NCBI GenBank assembly: GCA_014084085.1 | Contig: NPFB01000052.1 | Location: forward strand, 251,058-265,954 | Direction of reading: 5' to 3' | Source: Hondaea fermentalgiana | Taxonomy: Eukaryota > Sar > Bigyra > Thraustochytrida > Thraustochytriidae | DNA length: 14,897 bases | In this document: one piece after another, positions 7,968 through 14,897 of the stretch | Layout of the letters: each line of letters opens with the position of its first letter | Position numbering within the stretch: the stretch's first letter is position 1 | Notes under the pieces: model-generated | The model's input: only the letters and a program-made list of their open reading frames with translations | What the model was told of the DNA's origin: nothing | Databases searched by the model: none | Made by a program: the position numbers and the translations under genes

Positions 7968-9386
7968 CTACGTTTGCGAATTGAGCAGCTCCGCGGTGCT
8001 CGCCGTCACGCGCGAAGGATCCATCGTTGATCTCACAATATTTGATGGCTCGAGCGATGCCTTGCTTGCAAGATTGCTCATGCTGGTTGGGCGCACTCGA
8101 TGCAGAATCCGCCTTCGGAAAAAGCTTGCAACGGGGCTACGTCCGAGACGCGAATAGTGTTCCTACGATGCCAATCGCGCGTGTTCAAGTCGAGTCAGTT
8201 TTCCCCATTATCCCTTTCACGCTCTCTTCTCACAAGCTTGTGAACTTCTCTTGTTCTCCCTACTTACCTTCCATGACATGGGTAGGAACGCAAACAGCAT
8301 GGCCTGATTCATGGTACGATTGCAGAATCCGTAAATGAGCGGCGAGCACAGGCTACTTGCAGCAGCCGAAACCCCCAAGCAAATTTCTGCAACACTCTGC
8401 ACAGAAATCATTTCGTCCGTGAACACATGGTACAGAACGAACATAAAGTAGATGTAAAGGGGTGTCCACAGCACGAGGATCGAAGCACACATCATAATCA
8501 TGAGTCTTGTTGCGCGGTTCTGCTGCGCCGCGCGTCGGACCGCGTCCTTGTTTCGCCCTGTTGACGATGCCCTCGTAGACCTCGAAAAAAAGGTAATGCC
8601 TCCGCGTTTCGGTGTAGTCGAGGTGGACGATGCTGCGTCCTGGCGCGAGTTCTGCGCCGTCTGCGCAGCAGCCATCGTCTTGCGCATCACCTTGTGAACT
8701 TTGTAGTACGTGAACACAATAAAGCTAATCGGCACCATCATAAAACTTCCGCACGGCAGGAGCACCGCCCAGTTGTAAATCGGATTGCAAAAGGCACCCG
8801 AAGAAAGCATTCGCGCTCGCGTTACCAGCGAATAATAACCGCCAAGAGCAAGTATCAGACCCCAGACGCCGAAAATGTACATTGTCCGGATCCTACGAAA
8901 GGGTACATTCTTATTCTTGATCATCTTGCTTCGGCGTGCATAGGCAATCCAGCTGAGAGAGAATACCGTGCAATGACATGTAGCTACGATCGTAAATCCG
9001 TACATACTGCACCCTGTCTCTCCGCCCAGAAACTGTCCCTTTTGCGCCAGGGTTCCCCCATGAAAAATGACAATGAGGATGCCCACTGCCAGGTCCGTCA
9101 GGGCTTGTCCGACAACTTGAAGAAGAAATACTTGCCTACGTAGCTTTGTGTCGCGCATGACGCCAACGACAATGCTCAAGTTCGAAATACAAATAATAAC
9201 ACCGAGAACAGTCAGCACTGGATAGTAGATGCGCATCGCGGGAAGCTTGTAAACGTCCCAGTCAACGAACTGATCTGGAAAATCATCATCGCAGTCGAAA
9301 AGCTGTGACGCGTGCACTGAAGTGCCTTTCACGTCGCTCAGGTTGAGCGTAAACCCGCACACGTGCAAAAGCTCGGACTGGTTCAT
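7968..9386 (-). CDS. Rhodopsin-type seven-helix receptor A (two exons, intron 8163-8267)
   Basis: Exon 1 (9386-8268) encodes 373 residues. Met1 is the first ATG in frame; the frame upstream starts only at GTG. The extracellular N-terminus has two N-glycosylation sites (Asn2, Asn15). Seven hydrophobic helices lie between about 52 and 352. Class A marks: Asp98 in helix 2 (ALTDLAVG), Cys126 and Cys200 for the extracellular disulphide, LWTP at 306-309 for CWxP, and SPLIY at 348-352 for NPxxY. The DRY position reads ARR (150-152): Arg kept, Asp and Tyr lost. The third cytoplasmic loop is long (about 234-292), basic and Ser/Thr-rich. After Trp-Lys373, AAG|GTAAGT is a consensus donor; splicing to the acceptor at 8163 adds 64 residues of Ser/Thr-rich basic tail ending at TAG (7968-7970), 437 in all. 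Unspliced, the tail is 16 residues. The ligand is unknown. Roughly half identical in the core to receptor B, from which it diverges head to head. Confidence 0.85.
8163..8267 (-). other. Predicted intron in receptor A
   Basis: The donor is AAG|GTAAGT (GTAAGT on the minus strand at 8267-8262). The acceptor is CATCGTAG with AG at 8164-8163, and a CTGAC branch-like motif lies about 35 nt upstream of it. The 105-nt intron is phase 0 and carries an in-frame TGA, so retention truncates the tail. Splicing opens 64 codons with ordinary codon use. A second possible acceptor (exon from 8136) also gives an open frame, so the exact 3' end is less certain than the donor. Confidence 0.65.
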
Positions 9387-9408
9387 CGCACGCAAAATGT
9401 ATAAATGT

Positions 9409-9424
9409 CTGCAGAGGAAAAAGT
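9409..9424 (-). other. Consensus 3' splice site upstream of receptor A start (probable 5' UTR intron)
   Basis: On the minus strand, a pyrimidine tract ends CTTTTTCCTCTGCAG, 22 nt before the receptor A ATG, with an ACTCAC branch-like motif just upstream. The best nearby donor is GTAGTG at 9482, giving a 74-nt intron; others lie further up, such as GTATGC near 9630. The exon it opens may be purely 5' UTR, or an upstream exon could add N-terminal residues because the frame stays open to the acceptor. Confidence 0.45.
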
Positions 9425-10026
9425 TGTGAGTGCCTCGAATTTGACGAGCAAGAATGGATTCTCGCTTTGTTCGATCCACTACCGAGCTCGATCGTGATGT
9501 CGATATGCTCGCCGCCACACTTTTCTTTTCTCGTTTTGTTTCGTGGCATCAAGCATGCATGCCCGTTGTCACTTTTTAATTTAATGTGAGGCGTCGCGCC
9601 CCCATGCCTCCCAAATTTGATGGCTTGGGACGCAGCATACGTAATACATTAAGCGGAAGGGTACTTCGAGTCCATCACAGCTAACATCGGCAGAGAAGCT
9701 AGCGAGGACTAACCGATAAGCAGAAATAAAGCAAACAAACAGGTAACAATGCAAATGAAATACATGTTGGAATGAGGACACAATTAACATGTCCCTATTA
9801 CCACAGTAACCGTAACGGATGCATCAACGTTAGTTAGACCACCATTGCCAGCCAAGCGGAGTCACTCAACCAGGAGTGAACACAACATCGTCGCGGCTGT
9901 CCATCAGAAAGAGTCCCACTTTCTGTGTGAGAGACGCGCTTGGTGCGAGGGGAGAGGAGCTTTGGCACAGACGGTGTGACAGGAACTTTAACGTATTGCC
10001 AGCATTTCTGCTGGTGCGATCATGGA

Positions 10027-10043
10027 CCCCCTAACTTAGGGGG
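10027..10043. repeat. Inverted repeat CCCCCTAA-C-TTAGGGGG
   Basis: Eight-base perfect arms flank a single C. The arms contain CCCTAA and TTAGGG, the common eukaryotic telomere unit, in facing orientation, but only one unit is present on each side. It could be a binding site for a dimeric regulator or a Myb/telomere-repeat protein. Confidence 0.6.
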
Positions 10044-10118
10044 GAGCAGGGCGACATCAATGCAGACTTGGAAGTGGATTGACGAGAAGGGAGGGACCAC
10101 GAAAGAGGACATCTAGTC

Positions 10119-10136
10119 GCGAAAGAGCTCTTTCGC
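10119..10136. promoter_or_regulatory. Perfect 18-bp palindrome, candidate dimer-binding operator
   Basis: GCGAAAGAGCTCTTTCGC is identical on both strands, with no spacer. It lies 278 bp before the receptor B start and 733 bp before the receptor A start. A related half-site (GAAAGAG) occurs a few bases upstream (10101-10107). A perfect palindrome this long is unlikely by chance in a window of this size. Confidence 0.45.
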
Positions 10137-10413
10137 ATTGAGTAGTGCCACCTTTTGCGGCTCTTTATAGGTAGAGGCAGAACGGCCGCAGAACTTGCAC
10201 ATTCTGAGGGTCACAAGATCCACTTCAGTATGTTCCGCGCTGCTCCAAGCGAGGCGACCCGGAGACAAATCATGGACTCCGCGGACGTACGCATGCGGCT
10301 GCGCAAAAAGCGCGCACACGAAGCGACGCCTCGCGACCGAACTAGACCCAAATCATCTTTCCTCGGACGCGAATATCTCATAGGCGGAGCACGAGGGCGA
10401 GGGCATCCTAAGC

Positions 10414-12048
10414 ATGGAGCAAAACAAGCGGAACGTCAATGCGTCGAGTGCTGCGCTAGCCTCTTTGGTTTGCGCTGCAGGAGGCGATCCTTCTGGCGAT
10501 ATTTTGCAGGGTTTCGAAGGCAAGCTTGCCGCTGCTGCACTGTGCGACTGCAGCACCGCTGTCGTCAACGTGGACCTCGACTGGAGCCTGTCCTCCAAGC
10601 CCGGAAACATACTCTACTATGTCGTATTGGGCATTCTTGGTATCAGTGTCGTGATTGCTAACATGGCAATCATCATTGGCATAGCGAGAGACCGCAATAT
10701 TCAGCAATTACACAACCTCTTGGTAGCTGGTCAAGCGTTGAGCGACCTACCCGTTGGCCTTCTCGCGGCCATCTTTAATCTCGGGTCGCTCTTCAACAAC
10801 GGCCAGATCCTTGGAGGCGAAGCCGGATGTGCTGTCTACGGTTTTGGCATTGTGGCAACGTGCCAGACCACAGTGTTTTCCTTGTGTCTCATTGCGTACT
10901 CGCGTAAAGTTCGTATTCTCGACAATGCGCACGTGCCCATGCGTCGAATGTTGCTTCTGTACTGCTGCGGCGTCTGGGGCGGGTCCATGACCCTGATGGG
11001 TATCTATGTGCTCCTTACCACAGCGCGCATGTCGTGCTCGCGTGCCTTTTGCAACCCGATATGGAACGTGGAGCTCATCATCGTGAATGGCATAACGCTT
11101 GGGCTGCCAATTGTGTACACTGTTTCCGTGTACTATCGTATTCACTGCCGGCTCAAAGAGACAATGCGCGCCGTCGAGACAACGTTATGCTCGCGCACCG
11201 GGCAAGACATTTACTCGCGCAACAAGACCACGCGACTCATGATTCTCATGAGCGGCAGTATCCTCGTGCTGTGGACCCCGCTTTACATTTTCTACCTCTT
11301 TAGCGTCTACAAACTCGCCGTAGGACGCGATCCGGGCGGCATGCAGGTCATGGAGCGACTCCTTGGTATTTCTGCCGTGGGCAGCAGCTTGGCCAGCCCC
11401 ATCATTTACGCGTTCAAGAATAAGACGCTAAAGCTTGCGATGCAGTACAGTTTCTTGCCTCAAGAGTGGAAGCTTGCGGCAGCAGACCGCGAGCGGGCGA
11501 GAGCGTTGGTCAAGCAGCAACGACGAAACGCTTCGCAGCATCAAATCAGTTCGACAGATTGCTCCCGGGTTAGTGATCAGGATTGTACGATGCGCTGTCC
11601 ATGCACTTTCAAGTCTCATGACCTCTGCAAATGGCTCTTTGGTCGCTCGAACTTTCAGGGTCGTCTTGCCGCCGTGACCTCGGATGTGAGATGGTCTGTT
11701 TCGCATGAGCAGTCGGGCAAGCCCCCAGGTCTCGCTCAAGCGCGGGGGATCTTCAAGAGAGCGCCGGGTGAGGGCCGAGACCCCGAAGGGCAGTTCGCTG
11801 CAGTCGACGAGGCTGCCTTGGAGCAGGTGATCGCTCGAGACCGTGAGGAGCATGCTTCTTTCTGGGAACAAGGACACTTTGCGCCTCGTGCGACGCATTT
11901 GCATGCCAACGTTTGCCGCCGCCCATCGTGCAGCGTCGACGAAGAGGACCATGAACATGATGCTAGCGACAGTGACGTTGACGTCGCATGCAAGGCAAAT
12001 CTCGAGGATTGTGCGGTCTCGGAGAATACATCAATGCAGCTCTCATGA
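10414..12048 (+). CDS. Rhodopsin-type seven-helix receptor B with long cytoplasmic tail
   Basis: A 544-residue receptor in one exon. The extracellular N-terminus (about 1-64) has an N-glycosylation site at Asn9 and several Cys. Helices lie at about 65-90, 101-123, 140-165, 178-203, 218-242, 272-298 and 310-335. Class A marks: Asp111 (QALSDLPVG), Cys139 and Cys213 for the disulphide, LWTP at 286-289, and SPIIYAFKN from Ser328 for NPxxY plus helix 8. The DRY motif is SRK (163-165), so the acidic partner of Arg164 is missing. The third cytoplasmic loop is much shorter than in receptor A. The tail is about 190 residues, rich in Ser, Cys and charged residues, with a CK2-like acidic DASDSDVD segment and a His/Asp cluster near 509-516. 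Family role: ligand sensing coupled to heterotrimeric G proteins or arrestin; the ligand is unknown. Paralogous to receptor A but without its intron after Glu/Ser-Trp-Lys. Confidence 0.88.
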   Translation: MEQNKRNVNASSAALASLVCAAGGDPSGDILQGFEGKLAAAALCDCSTAVVNVDLDWSLSSKPGNILYYVVLGILGISVVIANMAIIIGIARDRNIQQLHNLLVAGQALSDLPVGLLAAIFNLGSLFNNGQILGGEAGCAVYGFGIVATCQTTVFSLCLIAYSRKVRILDNAHVPMRRMLLLYCCGVWGGSMTLMGIYVLLTTARMSCSRAFCNPIWNVELIIVNGITLGLPIVYTVSVYYRIHCRLKETMRAVETTLCSRTGQDIYSRNKTTRLMILMSGSILVLWTPLYIFYLFSVYKLAVGRDPGGMQVMERLLGISAVGSSLASPIIYAFKNKTLKLAMQYSFLPQEWKLAAADRERARALVKQQRRNASQHQISSTDCSRVSDQDCTMRCPCTFKSHDLCKWLFGRSNFQGRLAAVTSDVRWSVSHEQSGKPPGLAQARGIFKRAPGEGRDPEGQFAAVDEAALEQVIARDREEHASFWEQGHFAPRATHLHANVCRRPSCSVDEEDHEHDASDSDVDVACKANLEDCAVSENTSMQLS

Positions 12049-12211
12049 TCCGAGCGAGTAGATCGAAGGCGACCTTAGAACCAACAACAGGATGATCATC
12101 ATGTCAAATTTGCGGATTTTTTCTTTCCTTTTTTGTTCGGTGTTTATGTGTCTTGCTTGAACGAAGGCCAGCGCCGCTTCTTCGTAAAGTCTGTTTATAG
12201 TGCAACAGCAT
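12049..12211. other. Short convergent spacer between receptor B and aldehyde dehydrogenase genes
   Basis: About 160 bp between two stop codons, T-rich on the + strand near 12115-12140. It must contain both 3' UTR ends unless the transcripts overlap. I see no canonical AATAAA on either strand. Confidence 0.6.
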
Positions 12212-14023
12212 TTAGTCGACCTTCTTGGAGACCGGGGCCTGCTGGGGCATCATAATGCCCTTGAGCAGCTGCACAAGGGAAATGGCGCGCTCCGACATGC
12301 TGGGGCTGTAGCCCATGCCCACGAGGGAAGCGGCCGTCTTGTGCGCGTCGAGCGCAGTCGGGTACACAAAGGGCGCAGGGAGCTGCGTCTGGACGCCGGG
12401 AATGCGGTCCGAGGTGCAAGACTTGACATTGCAGAGCGCGCGCAGACCCTCGGGGCCGGCGAACTTGCCAAAGCCACTCGCCTTGCAACCGCCAAAGGGG
12501 AGCTGCTGGCACAGGTAGTTGGTGCCAAAGTCGTTCTCGTTGAGCATACCTGCGTCGATGCGCTTGCCAATACGCGCCGCGCGGGCCTTGCTCGACGAAA
12601 ACACAGAGGAAGCAAGGGCGTAGTTGCAGTTGTTGGCCTTTTCGATGAGATCGTCCTCAGTGGACCAGGAACGAATGCACATGACCGGGCCAAAGACCTC
12701 CTCCTGCGTGATGAGCATGTTGGCCTCGACGTTCGTGAGAATCGTGGGCTCGTAGAACTGACCGGGCGCAAGCGCAGCATTGCGCTTGCCTCCGCAGATA
12801 ACCTTGGCTCCCTTGGACTTGGCGTCGTCGACCAGACGCTGGATGTGCTCAATGGCGTTCGGGGGCGTCATTGCGCCAATGTCGGCGTGCGAGAGGAGGG
12901 GCACGGCCTGCTTCATTTGCGCGACCGCGGCGGAGACCCGCTCGACAAACTTGTCGTGGATGGACTCCTGCACAAAGATACGCTCGATACCAATGCAGTT
13001 GGCCGAGGCGTTCTGAAAGACGCCACGCATGGCCGTCGGCACAACGAGGTCGAGGTTGACGTCCTCGCAAATCACAAAGGGGTCCTTTCCGCCGAGCTCG
13101 AGCACCACAGGGGTGAGGTTCTTGGCAGCAGACATCATCACGAGCTTGCCGATCTTGTCGGAGCCGGTGAAGACCATCTTGTTGATGCGAGACTCCGTGA
13201 GCGCCGAGCCAGCTTCCGCCGTGCCGGTGACCACCTGAACCAGGTCGGTGGAGAAGCCCATGGACTTGAGAGCGACGTGGACCGGGCGCACGAGAAAGTC
13301 GGCAGACCACGAGGAGAACTCGCTCACCTTGCACACGACAGCATTGCCGGCAAAGAGGCCCGAGATGATGTGGTTCATGAGGTTGTGGCCCACGTAGTTG
13401 AAGGGGGCAATGACGCCAATGACACCCAAGGGGTGGTACTCCACGCGAGCGGACTTGTGCATGGTCAGCGGGCCCTGGCCGCCACGGTACTCGGTGGCGA
13501 GAATCTTTTCACCCTCGGCGATCATCCAGCGCAGCTTCTCACAGGTGGGCGTGATCTCCCCCAGAACGGCGCAAAGACGGGTCTTGCCCGTGTCGCGCAC
13601 GCAGACGCGCACGATATCATCGATGTTGTGCACGTAGTAGTCGAGGAGGGCGCGCAGGAGAGCCCGGCGCTGGCCAAAGGTGGTCTTGGCCCACTCGCGC
13701 TGGGCCACGTGCGCCTTGTCCACGATCTCGAACACGCGTTCGCGCGTCATCATCTCCACCTCGCCAAGATGCTGCATGGTCGCCGGGTCGTAGCACTGCA
13801 GCTTGCCCGGGCGGTCCGGGAACTCGAGCTCCATCTTCTCCTTGACGGGCGCGTCGATCTTGTCCTTGGCCTCGTACTCCTCCAGCTCGAACTCAATCTT
13901 CTCCACCACCGGGTCGGACGGCGACAGCACGTACCACAGCGCCGCGCCCACCCACGCCGCCGCGACCAGCGCCACCGCCAGCGTCAGCGTCTGCGTGTCC
14001 ATCTCCTGCATCATGCCAATCAT
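12212..14023 (-). CDS. Membrane-anchored aldehyde dehydrogenase (ALDH22/Msc7-like)
   Basis: A 603-residue NAD(P)-dependent aldehyde dehydrogenase, longer than the usual 480-500 residues because of an N-terminal hydrophobic anchor (about 12-33) and an acidic linker. All catalytic positions are visible: Asn209 (APFNY), Lys232 (VCKVSE), the cofactor loop FTGSDKIGK from Phe285, the general base Glu309 (LELGGKDPF), nucleophile Cys343 (ASANCIGIER), EEVFGPV at 441-447 and LPFGGCKASGFGKFAG near the C-terminus. The anchor plus ALDH body matches plant ALDH22A1 and yeast Msc7, thought to sit in the ER or secretory membranes and oxidise fatty or other reactive aldehydes; the substrate is not established. 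The protein is complete and intronless. TTA, CTA and TCA codons are absent, giving a complete antisense open frame. This signals strong codon bias, perhaps high expression. ATGs at residues 4, 5 and 8 are alternative starts. Confidence 0.93.
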   Translation of the reverse strand: MIGMMQEMDTQTLTLAVALVAAAWVGAALWYVLSPSDPVVEKIEFELEEYEAKDKIDAPVKEKMELEFPDRPGKLQCYDPATMQHLGEVEMMTRERVFEIVDKAHVAQREWAKTTFGQRRALLRALLDYYVHNIDDIVRVCVRDTGKTRLCAVLGEITPTCEKLRWMIAEGEKILATEYRGGQGPLTMHKSARVEYHPLGVIGVIAPFNYVGHNLMNHIISGLFAGNAVVCKVSEFSSWSADFLVRPVHVALKSMGFSTDLVQVVTGTAEAGSALTESRINKMVFTGSDKIGKLVMMSAAKNLTPVVLELGGKDPFVICEDVNLDLVVPTAMRGVFQNASANCIGIERIFVQESIHDKFVERVSAAVAQMKQAVPLLSHADIGAMTPPNAIEHIQRLVDDAKSKGAKVICGGKRNAALAPGQFYEPTILTNVEANMLITQEEVFGPVMCIRSWSTEDDLIEKANNCNYALASSVFSSSKARAARIGKRIDAGMLNENDFGTNYLCQQLPFGGCKASGFGKFAGPEGLRALCNVKSCTSDRIPGVQTQLPAPFVYPTALDAHKTAASLVGMGYSPSMSERAISLVQLLKGIMMPQQAPVSKKVD

Positions 14024-14203
14024 CTCCTCGCCCGCTCTGCTCCCGCTCAGCTCCGCGCTGCCGGCCGTGCAGCCGCGCTGCGTCTCGCGCTCGCCCGCCG
14101 CCCGCTCTCAAGCAAGGTCCGCGCGAGGCAGCTCGCGTACGTGCTCGTCGCGCGCGAAGTGCAATGCTAGTCTGCCTCCGTGCTGCTGTCTGTCATGCCG
14201 TCG

Positions 14204-14250
14204 TCTGTCTCTGTCTCTCTGTCTGTCTGTCTCTCTGTCTGTCTCTCTGC
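14204..14250. repeat. GTCT/CTCT microsatellite
   Basis: A pyrimidine-rich run of mixed TCTG and TC units about 180-225 nt upstream of the aldehyde dehydrogenase ATG. It is probably in the promoter or leader and is likely length-variable. Confidence 0.8.
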
Positions 14251-14395
14251 GCAGTGGCGGCTGACGCGCGCGAGGCGATGTTGGCGTCATCCTCGCGGGC
14301 ACACACCTCCCCCCGCGCACGCCGCGGATGATGACGGAGGCGAGGACGGGGAGGAGGAGCAGCACGCGGGAGCGAGGACGGGAGGGCGGGATGCG

Positions 14396-14674
14396 TCAGG
14401 ATGGGGTGGGATCGTCGTGACCTCCCTCTGCTGCAGCTGCTGCTGCAAACAGTGAGCGAGCTGAAGCTGTGTGTACACGACAAGATACGGGAGATGTGGT
14501 CAGAGAGACCAGCAGCATGTCTCTGACCGACCTGCACGCGGCGCGATGGTCGAGAGGCGAGGGAGATGGATGAGAAAGAAGGTCATGGGTGGAATGCCGA
14601 AAGGAGGCCGCCCAGAAAAGGAGGGCGCCAGCGAGCGCCAGTGAAGAAAGAAGAGCAGGGATTCGCACATTCAT
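14396..14674 (-). CDS. Doubtful small ORF with signal-peptide-like N-terminus
   Basis: A 92-codon ATG-initiated ORF whose first 25 residues read as a positive start followed by a hydrophobic core (MNVRIPALLSSLALAGALLF), like a signal peptide or anchor. The rest is Ser/Ala/Pro-rich with no recognisable domain. It lies about 370 bp upstream of the aldehyde dehydrogenase on the same strand and could be a small secreted protein, part of an upstream exon, or a by-product of the pyrimidine-rich strand, which favours Leu, Ser and Phe codons. I give it little weight. Confidence 0.2.
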   Translation of the reverse strand: MNVRIPALLSSLALAGALLFWAASFRHSTHDLLSHPSPSPLDHRAACRSVRDMLLVSLTTSPVSCRVHTASARSLFAAAAAAEGGHDDPTPS

Positions 14675-14828
14675 GAAACGGGAGCTTGCTTCGCGGCCCT
14701 ACGGACGCGCGTGGGTGCATGCGTGCTCGTCAACTTCGCTTCAGATTCCGATGGCAACGAAGGCGATCACTAAAATGTTAATGGCGCGACGCGAAGCCAT
14801 ACGATTGAAGTTCTATCGAAAGACAGGA

Positions 14829-14862
14829 GAATGAAATCGAAAGAAGAATGAAATCGAAAGAA
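14829..14862 (+). repeat. 17-nt tandem duplication
   Basis: Two exact adjacent copies of GAATGAAATCGAAAGAA, followed by GAAG as if starting a third. A partial relative (ATCGAAAGA) occurs just upstream near 14815. This is local slippage in purine-rich DNA; no function is evident. Confidence 0.85.
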
Positions 14863-14897
14863 GAAGCCTCATCAAGGTGGCCGGGGTACGTACTATG

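Larger units (their letters stand above)
9387..10413. promoter_or_regulatory. Shared upstream region of the head-to-head receptor genes
   Basis: This 1,027-bp region separates the two receptor starts and is locally more AT-rich than its surroundings (for example 9572-9590). It contains a consensus 3' splice site facing receptor A, GCATGCATGC (9553-9562), a 17-nt inverted repeat (10027-10043), a perfect 18-bp palindrome (10119-10136) and TTTATAGG near 10163, which could be a TATA-like element for receptor B. An ATG at 10272 opens an out-of-frame ORF that overlaps the receptor B start, so transcription of B probably begins after it or the ORF is regulatory. I see no additional protein gene. Confidence 0.55.
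14024..14897. promoter_or_regulatory. Upstream region of the aldehyde dehydrogenase gene, to window end
   Basis: GC-rich leader and promoter DNA for the minus-strand gene. It carries a GTCT/CT microsatellite (about 14204-14250), a GA-rich stretch (about 14335-14390), an unassigned small ORF on the minus strand and a 17-nt tandem repeat near the end. No second gene with a recognisable domain is visible, and any gene starting beyond the window cannot be judged. Confidence 0.55.

Noticed and set aside
9387..9518. 44-residue N-terminal extension of receptor A
   Set aside because: It starts at GTG and crosses a strong 3' splice site; the first ATG is at 9386 and is followed directly by N-glycosylation sites.
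12200..14170. 656-codon open frame on the + strand
   Set aside because: It is the exact codon complement of the aldehyde dehydrogenase, begins with GTG, gives no recognisable domain, and is explained by absence of TTA, CTA and TCA codons in the real gene.
14237..14256. Pyrimidine tract ending in CAG as a + strand splice acceptor
   Set aside because: The tract is part of a GTCT/CTCT microsatellite and no + strand coding frame follows it.
1..14897. tRNA, rRNA, CRISPR, insertion sequences or transposase genes
   Set aside because: I found no tRNA-like box pair, no rRNA-like sequence, no spaced direct-repeat array and no transposase or reverse transcriptase motifs on either strand by eye.

Overview
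The window is nuclear DNA of a protist with a compact, GC-rich genome. Five of the six recognisable genes need no intron; the sixth needs one short intron. CAG, GAGAGC-type and GTCT-type simple repeats sit in leaders and low-complexity protein segments. The gene set is a Rac GTPase, a bZIP factor with a large C-terminal region, tandem rhodopsin-type receptors and an ER-type membrane aldehyde dehydrogenase. With sparse introns and GC-rich codon use, this is most like a stramenopile, probably a thraustochytrid/labyrinthulomycete. That assignment is inference; nothing in the window proves it.

Layout: an ATG-free leader with a CAG repeat (1-326) leads into an intact Rac-subfamily GTPase (327-917, +). 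A CT-rich convergent spacer (918-1937) separates it from an MCTP-like C2 and transmembrane-hairpin protein (1938-3752, -). A 2.2-kb divergent region (3753-5910) follows, with repeats, three CACGTG motifs and one possible unassigned exon. Then comes a bZIP protein (5911-7773, +) whose invariant basic-region Asn is replaced by Ile. Next are two homologous seven-helix receptors arranged head to head (7968-9386, -, with a 105-nt intron; and 10414-12048, +). They share a 1.03-kb intergenic region holding a perfect 18-bp palindrome and a second 17-nt inverted repeat. Last is a membrane-anchored aldehyde dehydrogenase (12212-14023, -) with a microsatellite-rich upstream region running to the window end.

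Functional reading: the genes do not form an obvious pathway or operon. Rac, the C2/hairpin protein and the receptors all belong to membrane signalling or trafficking, but adjacency in a eukaryote is weak evidence of a joint role. The points most worth following are the receptor pair (shared non-canonical DRY and NPxxY motifs, one paralog with an extra intron and a replaced tail, palindromic shared upstream region) and the bZIP with its altered DNA-contact residue and unfamiliar C-terminal domain. All calls come from reading the sequence and family recall; no database search was run.
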